Below, in pieces: positions 22,066-32,303 of a stretch of 64,000 nt of DNA. The stretch is from Ctenosaura bakeri (taxonomy: Eukaryota > Chordata > Lepidosauria > Squamata > Iguanidae). The position numbers and the translations under genes are program-made. The stretch's first letter is position 1, and every line of letters begins with the position of its first letter. Below the pieces are notes generated by a model, which saw only the letters and a list, made by a program, of their open reading frames with translations, was not told the DNA's origin and made no database searches. The DNA lies in contig CAOLHI010000655.1 in the NCBI GenBank assembly GCA_948474755.1, positions 248,001 to 312,000 on the forward strand, read 5' to 3'.

Positions 22066-23310
22066 GTTGTACCAAAAGTAATGCCCATGTGCCATTTTCT
22101 CTGAAACTACTAATCCAAATGTAATGCTATTAAACCACCAGATAGAGCAGTTTTTACCGCATGAATGGCATAATTGCTGTATTTCTAGGAATTGTATAAC
22201 CATGGATACAAACCAGAAACAAAGAGACATCACTAAGTTCTCAACCAAAAACAGGATGTAACATCCATAGAAGGCTCAGACATGTGTACAGAATGGTGGC
22301 AATTGATGAGAGGAATGTGTAAAGATGGGTGAAAATATTTGAAGAAAGCAAAAACAGCGTTGAAGACTAACCACATAGTGGAAGGACATCGATAGCAGTC
22401 ACTGACAAAAACCAAAACAACATGATTCACACAGACCAGTGTATGAATGTCCGAGAAATTGTTGAGGAACTTGACTGTGGTCACAGTGCTGTTATGTAGA
22501 TTATCCACAGCCTTGGATACAGGAAAACATGAGTCGAGCAGGTTCCTCATCAATTAATAGCTGATTTAAAGGAGAAAATAATGCTTGTGTGTTTGGAACT
22601 ACTGGCAGCATTTGAAGCCTACAAGGACACCTTTTTCATGTATCTTTATACTGGTGATGAGACCTGGTGATGATACCTGTATGACTCAGAGACCAAGAAT
22701 CAGCCCATGGAGTGGCAGCATTCCACCTTCTCTAGATCAAAGAAATTCAAAAGCTTGTGTTCAGCATAGAAGATTATAGTGAATGTCTTCTGGGATGACA
22801 AGAGAGTGATTTTGCTTGATTTCCTTGAGCATGGGAAAACAATGAACAGCACTGCTACATTGCATCACTCTGAGAACTTTGAGAAGCCATCCATAAGAAA
22901 AGGCCACAGAAACAGCTAAACACAATTCAAGGTTAACACACAATGCCTCCCTTCTTTGGCAACATCATAGGTTCTTGTACAAATGGGATGGTCAGTCATG
23001 CCACATTTGCCTTACAGCCCAAATCTGGCACCCTCAGACTTTCACTAGTTTGGTCAGGTGAAGGAAAACCTTCAGGCATGATGCTTTGATGATGTAGGCA
23101 AAATGGATGATAACATCGGAGAGGGCCCAAAAGAATTTTTCCAAAGTAGATTTGATGAGTGGCTTCAAAATTAGCACAAATGTATCACCACCAGTGGTGA
23201 CTATTTTAAATAGTACCATGTACATACAAAGAATTACTTTACACATGTACATAACTGCACTTGTCTCATATTGTTAATAAAAACAGTTATGACCTTACTT
23301 TTAGTATGAC
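22066..23310 (+). mobile_element. Mariner transposon, inactivated
   Basis: The ends are imperfect inverted repeats: TTGTACCAAAAGTAATGCCC on the left and, reverse-complemented, GTCATACTAAAAGTAAGGTC on the right. Between them the plus strand encodes a decayed mariner transposase: MDTNQKQRDITKF (22,203), NVREIVEELDCGHSAV, then TGDETW followed by a stop and YLYDSETKNQPMEWQH, then VFWDDKRVILLDFLEHGKTMN. It ends near TTSGDYFK. DETW carries the first catalytic Asp region. Multiple stops make it non-functional. Confidence 0.85.
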
Positions 23311-23652
23311 TCCATGTAATCACATAGTATCATAAACTATGTAGAGCCTGAGTCAAGAATTCTGAAAGCTAAGTATTAATTCCCTTTTCTACCAAGGTTC
23401 CTCTTCAGAAAGGACAAATGCAAGCATTTTGTCAAAACACTATCAGAACAGCTAAGAATCTTTCTCCTTCTGAGAATCAAGTACCACGAGTAATGCTGTG
23501 CTGTTGAACATCATGAAGCTCTCAGATCTGCTGGCCTTCTCTAGCCTGAGCTTCCTGCAACCCAAGCACACCAAACTTTGTGTTTTTGTGCTACATGCCT
23601 GCCTGTAAACTACAGGGCATAAAACCAACTGCTAGTTCCAACTAGAAAAGAC
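23311..23652. other. Intron, nothing recognised
   Basis: No gene or clear repeat seen. Confidence 0.5.
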
Positions 23653-23655
23653 TAA

Positions 23656-23835
23656 GGCCATTTCTGCACTAGCCTGTTATAGCGCTATGATTCCATTTTC
23701 AACACACTATGGAATCCTGGGGTTTGCAGTTTTGAGAGGGGCCAGCTGGCCCCTCTCAAAACTGCAAACCCCAGGATTCCACAGGATGTTGAAAGTGGAA
23801 TCATAGTGCTATAACAGGCTATTGTAGAAATGGCC
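23656..23835. repeat. Palindromic MITE, 180 bp
   Basis: An almost perfect foldback centred on GGCCAGCTGGCC near 23,748. The ends are GGCCATTTCTGCACTAGCC and its complement, flanked by TAA on both sides (23,653-23,655 and 23,836-23,838). A 3-bp TAA duplication fits PIF/Harbinger-type MITEs; the superfamily is inferred. Same family as copies at 54.5, 55.1, 56.2-56.8 and 59.1 kb. Confidence 0.8.
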
Positions 23836-24149
23836 TAAGTGAAAAGTCAACACTTACAGACTGAGAATAACAATTGGATTTAATCCTAGGGTATCTGGAA
23901 TTCAACCAGCTCAATATAATAAGAGTGGGCCCCTCTAATCATTCCCAAGTGCATTGACCTGCTTGGAATGGAATGATCTAAGCTTGGAAATAATGACATA
24001 CTCCTGGTAATTATACTGATAATTTTCAAACTGATGTGCAACAGTAAATCTGTGATGAAGCCTAACATTCTGAACACAAAAAAACAGTACCTTCTATGAG
24101 AGTCTTTATTTTATTCTACCCTATGTCCCTACCATAGGGGGTTCGAATA

Positions 24150-24220
24150 TCATAAAGGTACCAGATCCTCTCTGATCTTGGAATTCTAAGCAGGTCCAGC
24201 TCTGGTTAGTACTTGGATGG
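24150..24220 (+). repeat. 5S rRNA-derived SINE head, cut by an LTR
   Basis: TCTGATCTTGGAATTCTAAG and CTCTGGTTAGTACTTGGATGG match the internal promoter region of 5S rRNA as used by 5S-Sauria-type SINEs. It stops exactly where the LTR begins, and the SINE body was not found on the other side. Confidence 0.65.
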
Positions 24221-24990
24221 TGTTACTGCGGACTAGGCCTACCTGCAGATAGCACTCAATATCACTTTGATATGAAACAATACAGTTTGTGAGGCCTCTG
24301 GACGAGCATGTAAACAGGCACAGCCGATAATTGCTGAACATTCCATTCTCCACCTAGGCAGGCCAGACAGAGCCAGTTTGTCGCTTCAGGGACCTCTCCG
24401 GCAAACACCTTTTTGCTTATGTGTGATACTAACAAAGGCTCCCTGCCCCGAGCAGGTAACCTGAGAAAGCTGTACTAAGCACTCCGCATTTGCATACTGG
24501 CTACACTATTGTTAATTTGGCTCTAAGTCAATCATGCTAAAGTCTGACTTTTCCAAGGCTTTGTCCTGCTCCTAAAACGCATTGTTCTCACCGAGTAAGG
24601 TATGGCCTGCAGTCACAATTCACCCTATAAAAACCCCTGATTCCGAGACCCTCCTCGGATTGCTCCCGAGTTCCAGCCCGCCTTGCTGCCACTTTGCCCG
24701 GCGAGCCTTCCCCTCAGTTCTGGTAACTGAGACTGCTCAACCCCGGACCGCTCGGACCGCTCTACCACGTCGAGTTTCTTCATTGCACCCCAACTCCACT
24801 CTCAAGGTCCAGGACTATGAGACAGGTGTCGTATCACCCATTTCCCTCTAAAAATCCCTATTCCAAGTCTCTGATTCTTTAGTTAGCTGTGTGACTGTAG
24901 TGTCTTTAATATTTGTCTGTACTTAATAAAACATCACTCTTGCTATTTTAAACCATCTGACTGCTTGACTGACCTGACCCCTCTACTCAC
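24221..24990 (+). mobile_element. LTR copy 1 (endogenous retrovirus-like)
   Basis: Starts TGTTACTGCGG after a 5S SINE fragment. It has a TATA box (CTATAAAA, 24,626) and a polyadenylation signal (AATAAA, 24,925), then the CTGCTTGACTGACCTGACCC segment. It aligns along its length with the LTR at 57.8-58.7 kb, same orientation. After about 24,985 the two diverge, so the 3' end of this copy is altered or truncated. No retroviral genes adjoin it. Confidence 0.8.
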
Positions 24991-25420
24991 TACTGCCTCT
25001 ACTCACTACTGGCATGCACACCACAACACACTAGCAGAATGCCAACAAGGTCCATAGATTTCCCACTCCTGTTGTAAGGTTTAGCACCATCAGTAAGTCA
25101 AATATCATTTCCTTTTCAAACAATCCACTCAAATCACCTACCCCTCTGAGAGAGCAGCACTTCTTTGTTAAGAACTTACAGAGTGGAAAGGACACAATGC
25201 CTTTGCAGCTGATGAGCAGGAGCTTTAGCTTCTCACGGTTAAGAAGCTGCATACCAGTAATATTTTGTGACAAAAAGCTGAAGAGTGCTTCTATTCTGAC
25301 ATTCTCCAGCGTGAGATTCTGAAAGCATCTAGCAGTTACAAAAATGCAGAAATTCCTAAGTGATGGTTATATTCAGCAAAAACAGAGCAGGAAGAAGTCC
25401 ATCAGTGAAAAGCATGAATT
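24991..25420. other. Intron, nothing recognised
   Basis: No gene or clear repeat beyond the short CTCTACTCACTACTG direct repeat at about 24,980-25,010. Confidence 0.5.
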
Positions 25421-25609
25421 CTTGTTGTTGTGTTCCTTCAAGTTGTTTCCAACTTACGGCAACTCTAAGGCAAACATATCATGGGGTCTTCTGGGCCTGT
25501 ATGATGTACCCAAGGTCAATCAATGGGTTTCTATGGGTGATCAGGGAATCAAACCCCGGTCTCCACAGTTGTAGTCCAGTGTTTAAATCACTATACCACG
25601 CTGGCTCTC
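25421..25609 (-). repeat. Sauria-type SINE, minus orientation
   Basis: CTTGTTGTTGTGTTCCTTCAAG at the left end, CAAACCCCGGTCTCC (reverse of the B-box region) and TATACCACGCTGGCTCTC at the right end. Nearly full length. Confidence 0.85.
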
Positions 25610-27697
25610 TGAGCACGAATCAGATGGTTTCAAAGTTTCTCAGCCACAAAAACATCCACTATATTTATGCCTGAAAGTATGCAGCTGAAATCAAATTGTG
25701 TGGAAATGCGCCAAAATAATATGGCATCTGATGATATTGTACAATATGCACCTTAAGAATAAGAAGCCTGACAATATTTTTAGGAGAGCTTTCCCCAATC
25801 AGATATTATTTTCACATAAAAGGCCCTTTCCTCATCTTAGCATACACAACTGAAAGTGCTGTTAGAGGGTCATGAGAGCCCTGGCTGGACACAAACTGTG
25901 AGCAAAGAAGAAAGAAGGTTATAACCCCACCTTGACAGACAGTATGTCTTCCATTGTGCAAGCTCGGCTTACGGGAAAAGGAGGTGAAGGTTTATTAAAG
26001 TGTTCATTCATACCTGGTACACCAAAACTACTGAATAGTTTTGGAAAACAGAAAATCTCTCTATCAATAATGACAGATTCACAGAACATCACATCTGGGT
26101 ATAATCAGATGTATTAAAGTTATATAATCACCACGTGCCTTGTGACTGTAGAACACTGGTCATGACTACAAAAGCAAAACAAATCCTACATTTTGACATT
26201 CCCTTCATGTAACTTAGAGAATTTAATATTGAATTACTTCAAAGATTTGGGAAATTATCTTCAACAAGCTAGATGATCTTGTGCAGACACAGAATCTGGG
26301 ACTCTTGCTATACGATAACTGAACTAGTAATATATTAAGGTTCAATATCAACCAATCCGCATCAAATGCTACCATTCTGAAATGCTGCATTTTGAAAAAT
26401 ACTTTAAGAGCAAAGACCCCATACCTGATGTGGTCTTCAGAGAACTGGCAGCTTTTCTTGATACATCAAATGTACTGAGTGAACATTCTTCAGTGCTGCA
26501 GGAGATTCTTGTACGATATGAAGAGTTCTGCAAGGCAACTGAAGAAGGTGTTCAGTTGGGGATACAGTGAAGTCCTGTATCATAAACATAAATTCCTTAC
26601 ATTTCTCTCATGAATTTTCAAGGAGCATTATGAGAATTTGACATATATATCTCTTGACTATTTATTTAGTCTTGCAAATGTATGTTTCATTTAATCAAAA
26701 TATTTACGTTCAAGGAATGGTATGTTTCTACGGCAACTTGCTGAAAACAGAGGAATCACATTTAGGATTCAAAGCTGAATTTTGTAATATCAACTTTATA
26801 ATGTGAGAACATGTTATTGAGAGAAATTGTTGATGATCCTTTTTTTTATCTGACTCTGGTATGGTCAAAGTTGATGTCATATACAAGCTTACCTCACTTC
26901 CTTCATGTCAACAAGATAATGATTGGCTAAAGCTATACGATAAGAAGCCGCCCACATCTGTAGCTAACCAACAAGGACTTTTCTTCCAATTCCTAAGAAC
27001 TTAAAGGACATGCCGGCAGAGACTAATAGGAGCCTCACTCTCCCTAATGGCAGTGTAAACAAGGAATCACTCACTAATATCAGCTCCAAGGGGGCTGCAA
27101 AAACTGCAGTCAATCTTTCTTCCTGAAAACTGAAGAAAATGGTAAGCACAAACAGGAAGTACTAAGTAACAGATCACTGTATACACTAACCCTGATCAGC
27201 TAGGAGTATCCATATTTATGTAGCCCAAATAACAACAATATCCAAAAGTGAGGTATCAGCAGGCTGACTGTAGCTTAAATACAAGAAATCTTAATGCGGG
27301 AAACACCTCAAGGGCAGCCTTGCGGGCTCAGTGTAGAATGGCTGTAGAATGGTGACTGACTGTTGAGAGGAATCATCTGTGGAAGGAGGAGGAATGGAAT
27401 AGAATGGCCTAGAACCTTGAATGCAAAGCACTCCACAATACAATGTTTTGTTGCAGGTCCCACTTCTATACAAGAAGAGCAATTTCAATTTTCCAAATAC
27501 TGTTTCTTAAGCAGGCAAAATAGCCCTGCATAGACAGAAAAGGCAGGGCCCGAGGCAAAAAATACAAAAAGGATCTTTTGGGGGGGGGAAGGTAAAAGAG
27601 AACCAGAACAGAAAGAAATCTGTCATCCAGCAGAAGATGTATATCTTCATTTCAAGACGTATGAAGACAAAGAAAAAAAAGGGAACATTCTTTAATG
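25610..27697. other. Intron with one unidentified plus-strand open segment
   Basis: Apart from the open segment at 26.36-26.57 kb, which has its own entry, no gene or clear repeat was recognised. Confidence 0.45.
26364..26570 (+). pseudogene. Unidentified plus-strand open segment, possible gene or transposon remnant
   Basis: An open stretch running into a TGA after VQLGIQ, with a protein-like charged composition: MLHFEKYFKSKDPIPDVVF followed by RELAAFLDTSNVLSE and VRYEEFCKATEEG. The upstream sequence has stops in this frame and no convincing splice acceptor was seen. It lies antisense within a FAM193A intron. It may be the end of a retrocopy or a transposase remnant; the family is not recognised. 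Confidence 0.25.
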
Positions 27698-27710
27698 AAA
27701 CTGGAGAGAC

Positions 27711-29399
27711 GTAAAATATTCAGGTATTATAATAACAAATAACAATCAAGAATTATTTGATAATAAATATCTGAAGATACTGAAGGAGATTAAAAGTAAA
27801 ATAGAAAAATAGATACACCTAAAATTGTCTCTCCTGGGAAGGATAAATGCTTTTAAAATGTCCTTACTACCAAAGCTCATGTTTCTCTTTCAGAATTTAC
27901 CAATAATAGGGAGAGAGAAGATTTTTAAAGAATGGGAAAAAGAGCTATGAAAATTTATCTGGCAAGGGAAAAACCCAAGAATAAGATTTAAAATATTACA
28001 AGATGCAAAAGAGTGAGGAGGATTTGACATGCCATCATTAAAAACCTATTATCAAGCACGTTGTTTAGACATGATTAAAGACTGGATACAAGTAGAAAAT
28101 ACAAAAATTAAAGAATCAGAAGAAATAAATAATAGGTTTGGATGGCACGGACACTTATGTTATGACAAAATAACAGTGAATAAAGAGTTTAATAATCATT
28201 GTATTTGAAGGACATTACTGAAAGTTTGCTCACAAATAAAGCATAAATTTTATACAAGACTTCTGATGTGGACTTCACCCCAAGAAGCATATAAAATTGC
28301 CCTAACAAAACAAGGAAATCTTCTAACTTATCAAGAGTTGCTGAAATGGGAGGGGGACAAAGCAAGAATGCGTACAGAAAAAGAGTTAAAAGCTTTAGGA
28401 CAGGAATTTAACTGGTTCCCATGGAGACAACTTAAAGGGAGATTTAAAATGGATCAAAAATTATATGGATTTGAAAGAAAAGAAAATGAATTAGATTTAT
28501 TGATGAAGGGGGACCAAAAGGAGAGAATCTCCAAATTTTATAAGTTACTATTGCAAAGAGAAATGGAATCAGAGATTGTCAAAGATAATATGGTTAGGTG
28601 GGCACAAAACACTGGACATCCAAGTACCATGGGTGAGGGCATGGAAAACAGATATAAAATTTACGCCAAGTTTAAATTTAAGATAAAACTTTTATAAAAT
28701 GCTACTTAGATGGTATATGACTCCAGGAAGTTTGCAAAATATGACTAAAAATGGAAATGCAAGATGTTGGAAATGTGATGAAAAGGTGGAGTCTTTTTTT
28801 CATATGTCGTGGACCTATAAGATAGCAAGGAAATTTTGGAAGGAAATACATGATGAAATTCAAAGAATTTATAATTTAAATTTTGAAATGAAGCCAGAGT
28901 TTTATCTGTGAAATAAGCTAGGGCACCAAAGAGAAATAAGATGTCATCAGAAGATATTGTTATATCTGATAACTGGTGCAAGACTGATATATGCGCAATA
29001 TTAGAAAGAAACGAAATATGTTGATATAAAAGAATGGAAACTAAAAGTCCTGGCTATGGTAGAGATAGAAAAGTTAACATTTTCTTTGAAAAATAAACCT
29101 ATCCAGAACTTTGAAAGGGAATGGAAAGAAGTTTTGAACTGGATAAAGATATAGCATAAGAAAAGAAAAAGAAACAAAGCAAGATTGTATGTAATGTAAG
29201 GTAACAATGTAACAAGGCAATGTAACAAAGCAGCAATGTAACAATGTAAGATGTAACAATGTAAGATCATTTTTTAACCAGAAACTATGTATGAATAGAA
29301 TGGAAACAAGCAGATTCAACTGGAAAATAAGCTTGGAAGTGGGAAGGGTTTTTTTTTTATTATTTTCAATTATAAACTTCAATAAAAATATTAAAAAAA
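27711..29399 (+). mobile_element. 5'-truncated L1 LINE with target-site duplications
   Basis: The plus strand encodes the C-terminal part of L1 ORF2 in broken frames. The longest frame (28,266-28,697) runs TSPQEAYKIALTKQG to KRK-like endings. The next gives MLLRWYMTPGSLQ, then CWKCDEKVESFFHMSW, the conserved C-terminal cysteine motif. A 3' UTR with a GTAACAATGTAAC minisatellite and an A-rich tail follow. Direct repeats AAACTGGAGAGAC flank it exactly (27,698-27,710 and 29,400-29,412). A single 5'-truncated insertion by target-primed reverse transcription explains all of this. Confidence 0.93.
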
Positions 29400-29624
29400 A
29401 AACTGGAGAGACTTCTGACATGGACAATTCTGTACAATGCACTCCAAAGAAAAAAGTTGATCAAGCTTAAGTGTTTACACCCAGTAACTTTTTAATATGC
29501 TATTGATGGTTTCAGGACTAAAGGTGACTTCAGTTGAGTTACACCACTTAAAAAGCTGTGTGATGAGTGATCCACCAATTACCATAGTTTGCTACTCTAG
29601 AGGATTTTTCTTTTCTTTTTTTAC

Positions 29625-29742
29625 CGGGAGGCTGCCAGTCATGCTCGGGTAGCTTTCTTTCCACATTTATTGAAAAATGCAATATAGCACGTGAATTATT
29701 TGATGCTGTATTAGGCAGAGTATTTTGCCATCTACTGAAGTG
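29625..29742 (-). other. Exon-like segment of unknown origin (118 bp)
   Basis: The minus strand has a strong polypyrimidine tract and acceptor (GTCTTGTTTTAG), then 39 open codons plus one base, then a GTAAAA donor. The peptide runs from HFSRWQNTLPNTASNNS to KLPEHDWQPP. It lies in the FAM193A intron between the FIEQ and LNGKKAV exons, which already join in phase 0. Inclusion adds 118 bp, shifts the frame and gives a stop 12 codons into the next exon. No family recognised. Confidence 0.35.
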
Positions 29743-30284
29743 CTAAAACAAGACAAAAACAGGACATAAGATGTAGTCTATCAAAAATTACATAACTTTC
29801 TTAAAATACAAGGGAATGATAACTTCCGCCAATGGTTTCCTATGTGACTGAATGATGGTAAGATGATACCATTCAACTTCAAAGTGGGTCACTTTTCAGA
29901 CAGTAACTCTGAAGCAAGCATAGACGGGATAGTGCAATGGATAACATACCTGTGTTATGAATTTGAAAGCTTGTCTACCCTCATTTGTCTACCATGAACT
30001 TAGGCAATAGCCTTGAGTGAGGCACTTTTTCTCAACCTAAACTTTACCTCCCAGACAGAAAAAAAGACTAATTAAACTAACTTACAAGAGATAGGAAAAA
30101 AATCACAATGCATGTGTGAAGTATATAAGTATTAAAAAGATGCCATTATTATGTAAAAACAAAACAAAACACCTGGAGATGAAAGAAAATCCCCAGAGGC
30201 ACAAATGTGTTCCTAGAAGTCACATCCAGTATAATGAAACAACAACTCTCAATAAGCAGTTGGGTTTGTCATTTTAGAACATAC
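29743..30284. other. Intron, nothing recognised
   Basis: No gene or clear repeat seen. Confidence 0.5.
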
Positions 30285-30472
30285 AGTGGGCTCTCCTTAC
30301 ACATAACGGCGCTGCACGTGGAAATTCCTGGTCATGTGAAGCATCATGTCACTATACTTAAAATGGTGGCAATGTCACTGTCAATGAATATAACAGAACG
30401 TGAGCATTCACAAATCCCATTATCTGCAGAGGTTCCTGGAACAGAACCCCACATATATGGAGGGCCCACAGT
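30285..30472. repeat. Pogo/Tigger-like MITE
   Basis: About 188 bp. The left end is CAGTGGGCTCTCC after TA, and the right end GGAGGGCCCACAG before TTA. The TTCCTGGAACAGAACCCC block near the right end is typical of this group. Confidence 0.65.
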
Positions 30473-31654
30473 TATTCCTGCTTCTCTTGCAATTGTGAGT
30501 TGCTATTACTCTACCTCATTTTTTAAAAAAGCTCCAAACAAACCACCCCAAAGGTGAAGCTTCTTGCTATCCTTGGAATTTATAATGATAAAAATGAACT
30601 CAAAAACAGAACCTTAAGAAATTCATCTATTCTACCTATGGTAATAAATGTGAATACGGGCAATATGCCCTATCTGAATTTTTCAGTTAAATCCAACATT
30701 ACCTTCATATCATTTTTATACAGAACTGTTTCACAGATGTAGTAGAGTAAGAGTTCTACAAACCCATTGATAGGAATTCTGTTCTAGAGGGTGAATATTT
30801 TTCCTAGGCACTGTAGAATTAGTGATGATTTAATTTACAGTTACCTATTGCTTTATTTTAATTAAAACATTTTTAATTTTTCAAAACAATCTGAAAGTGT
30901 TGGAGAAAATGCCTTATTTACTAAACACAGCAGTTCCTCTACAAGATTAAGGTTTTCACTACATCATAATCTCACCTTCTAGACATGCCTTGTAGTAGTT
31001 ACTCATATCGAGTACTGAATTATTTCCACTATTGCATTTTTCGGATTTTCAGCTATTTAAATGACTAACTGACTTTAGACTAGTAGAGATATTGTTAATT
31101 TTGTATTGAAAGCATTCAAATATGTACTAAGCATCCCTTAATACGTACATTTGGAAAAAAGACATGAAAACAAGAATACTTGAATACTTAATAGTTTATC
31201 AACAGTGACAGATTATAGTTTATTTGAAGCACTGTGGACAATATGTTTTTTAACTAATTTTTTGATACCACAGATTTCATTATACCAGATTATTTATGAT
31301 GCGTGAGAACCACAGCATCCTCCAGATGTAGTTGCACTGCATTCAGCAGCTACAGCCAAGCAGTATAGCCAGTGGTGAAGAAATCTAGGAGTTTCAGCCC
31401 ACAGAACTTCCACCTTTAGTCTTTTGAGGAACTTTCCTGTGCATTTTCTGTTGAAGCCAAGCTTACTATACCTACAAAAGTGGCTAAGCTCAAAGGAGAA
31501 TGTTTCACTGCAGCATACAAACAGATCAGCAAACACTCATGTTCTCCATGAGATCTTGTCACAGGATTTTCCTCCATTTTCTGACACACAAGGCAATCAT
31601 GAGAAATGCAACTTATTTGCCTTCTACCATCACACCAATCAAATCACTGAACTA
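30473..31654. other. Intron, possible short hAT-type fragment
   Basis: CATCCTCCAGATGTAGTTGC near 31,316 resembles the amniote hAT fragments, without a visible partner arm. Otherwise nothing recognised. Confidence 0.35.
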
Positions 31655-31850
31655 AATACATAAGAAGAACAGTGCTAGATCAGACTTACCAGGTATCCAC
31701 CTGGATACTCTGCAAACAACAACCAGGACTTACATGCAACAGACTTTACTGCCTTTGATGTTTAGCTATCATCTCTAGTAGCCACTGACTAATAACTATA
31801 TTCTGTCAATTTGTCCAATCTCCCTTTAAAGCCACTTCAGGCCAGATGCA
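31655..31850 (+). repeat. CR1-group LINE fragment
   Basis: ACATAAGAAGAACAGTGCTAG, AGATCAGACTTACCAGG, CAGGACTTACATGCAACAG and CAATCTCCCTTTAAAGCCAC line up in the same order with the repeat at 57.7-58.9 kb. The family name is from memory of a widespread amniote LINE. Confidence 0.65.
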
Positions 31851-32066
31851 AATTCAATCTTCACTTGAGGATATTCTTCTTAGAACTGAGACTGAACTCA
31901 GGGAGGGTAAGAACAGTTGTGAGGAAATGAGAAATTCTACCAGCAATGGTTACATAGTAAAGCTGTGGCATAGTCAAGTGAATTTATTTTGAATATTTAT
32001 GTCATAATGTTCTTCATTCTTATCAGTATGCAGAGGTCAGACACCATATTGGCAGCTCTACTGCTC

Positions 32067-32303
32067 TGTTGTTGCTGTGTGCCTTCAAGTCATTTTTGAC
32101 TTATAGTGACCCTAAGGAGAACCTATCATGGGGTTTTCTTGACAGAATTTGTTCAGAGAGGGTCTGCCTTTGCCATCCTCTGAGGCTGAGAGGGTGTGAC
32201 TTGGCCAGGGTCACACAGTGGGTTTCCATAGCTGAGCAGGAATTCAGACCCTGGTCTTCGACTGTCCTACTCCAACACTCAAACCACTACATCATATTAG
32301 CTC
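32067..32303 (-). repeat. Sauria-type SINE, minus orientation, near full length
   Basis: GTTGTTGCTGTGTGCCTTCAAG at the left end, CATGGGGTTTTCTTGACAG in the body, AGGGTCACACAGTGGGTTTCC, AATTCAGACCCTGGTC (reverse B-box region) and ACTACATCATATTAGCTCTG at the right end. Confidence 0.9.

Noticed and set aside
24150..24220. A genuine 5S rRNA gene
   Set aside because: Only the central part is present, with changes in the internal promoter; a SINE head explains it.
24582..24851. 89-codon plus-strand open frame
   Set aside because: Lies inside the LTR, across its promoter and R region; not a retroviral gene.
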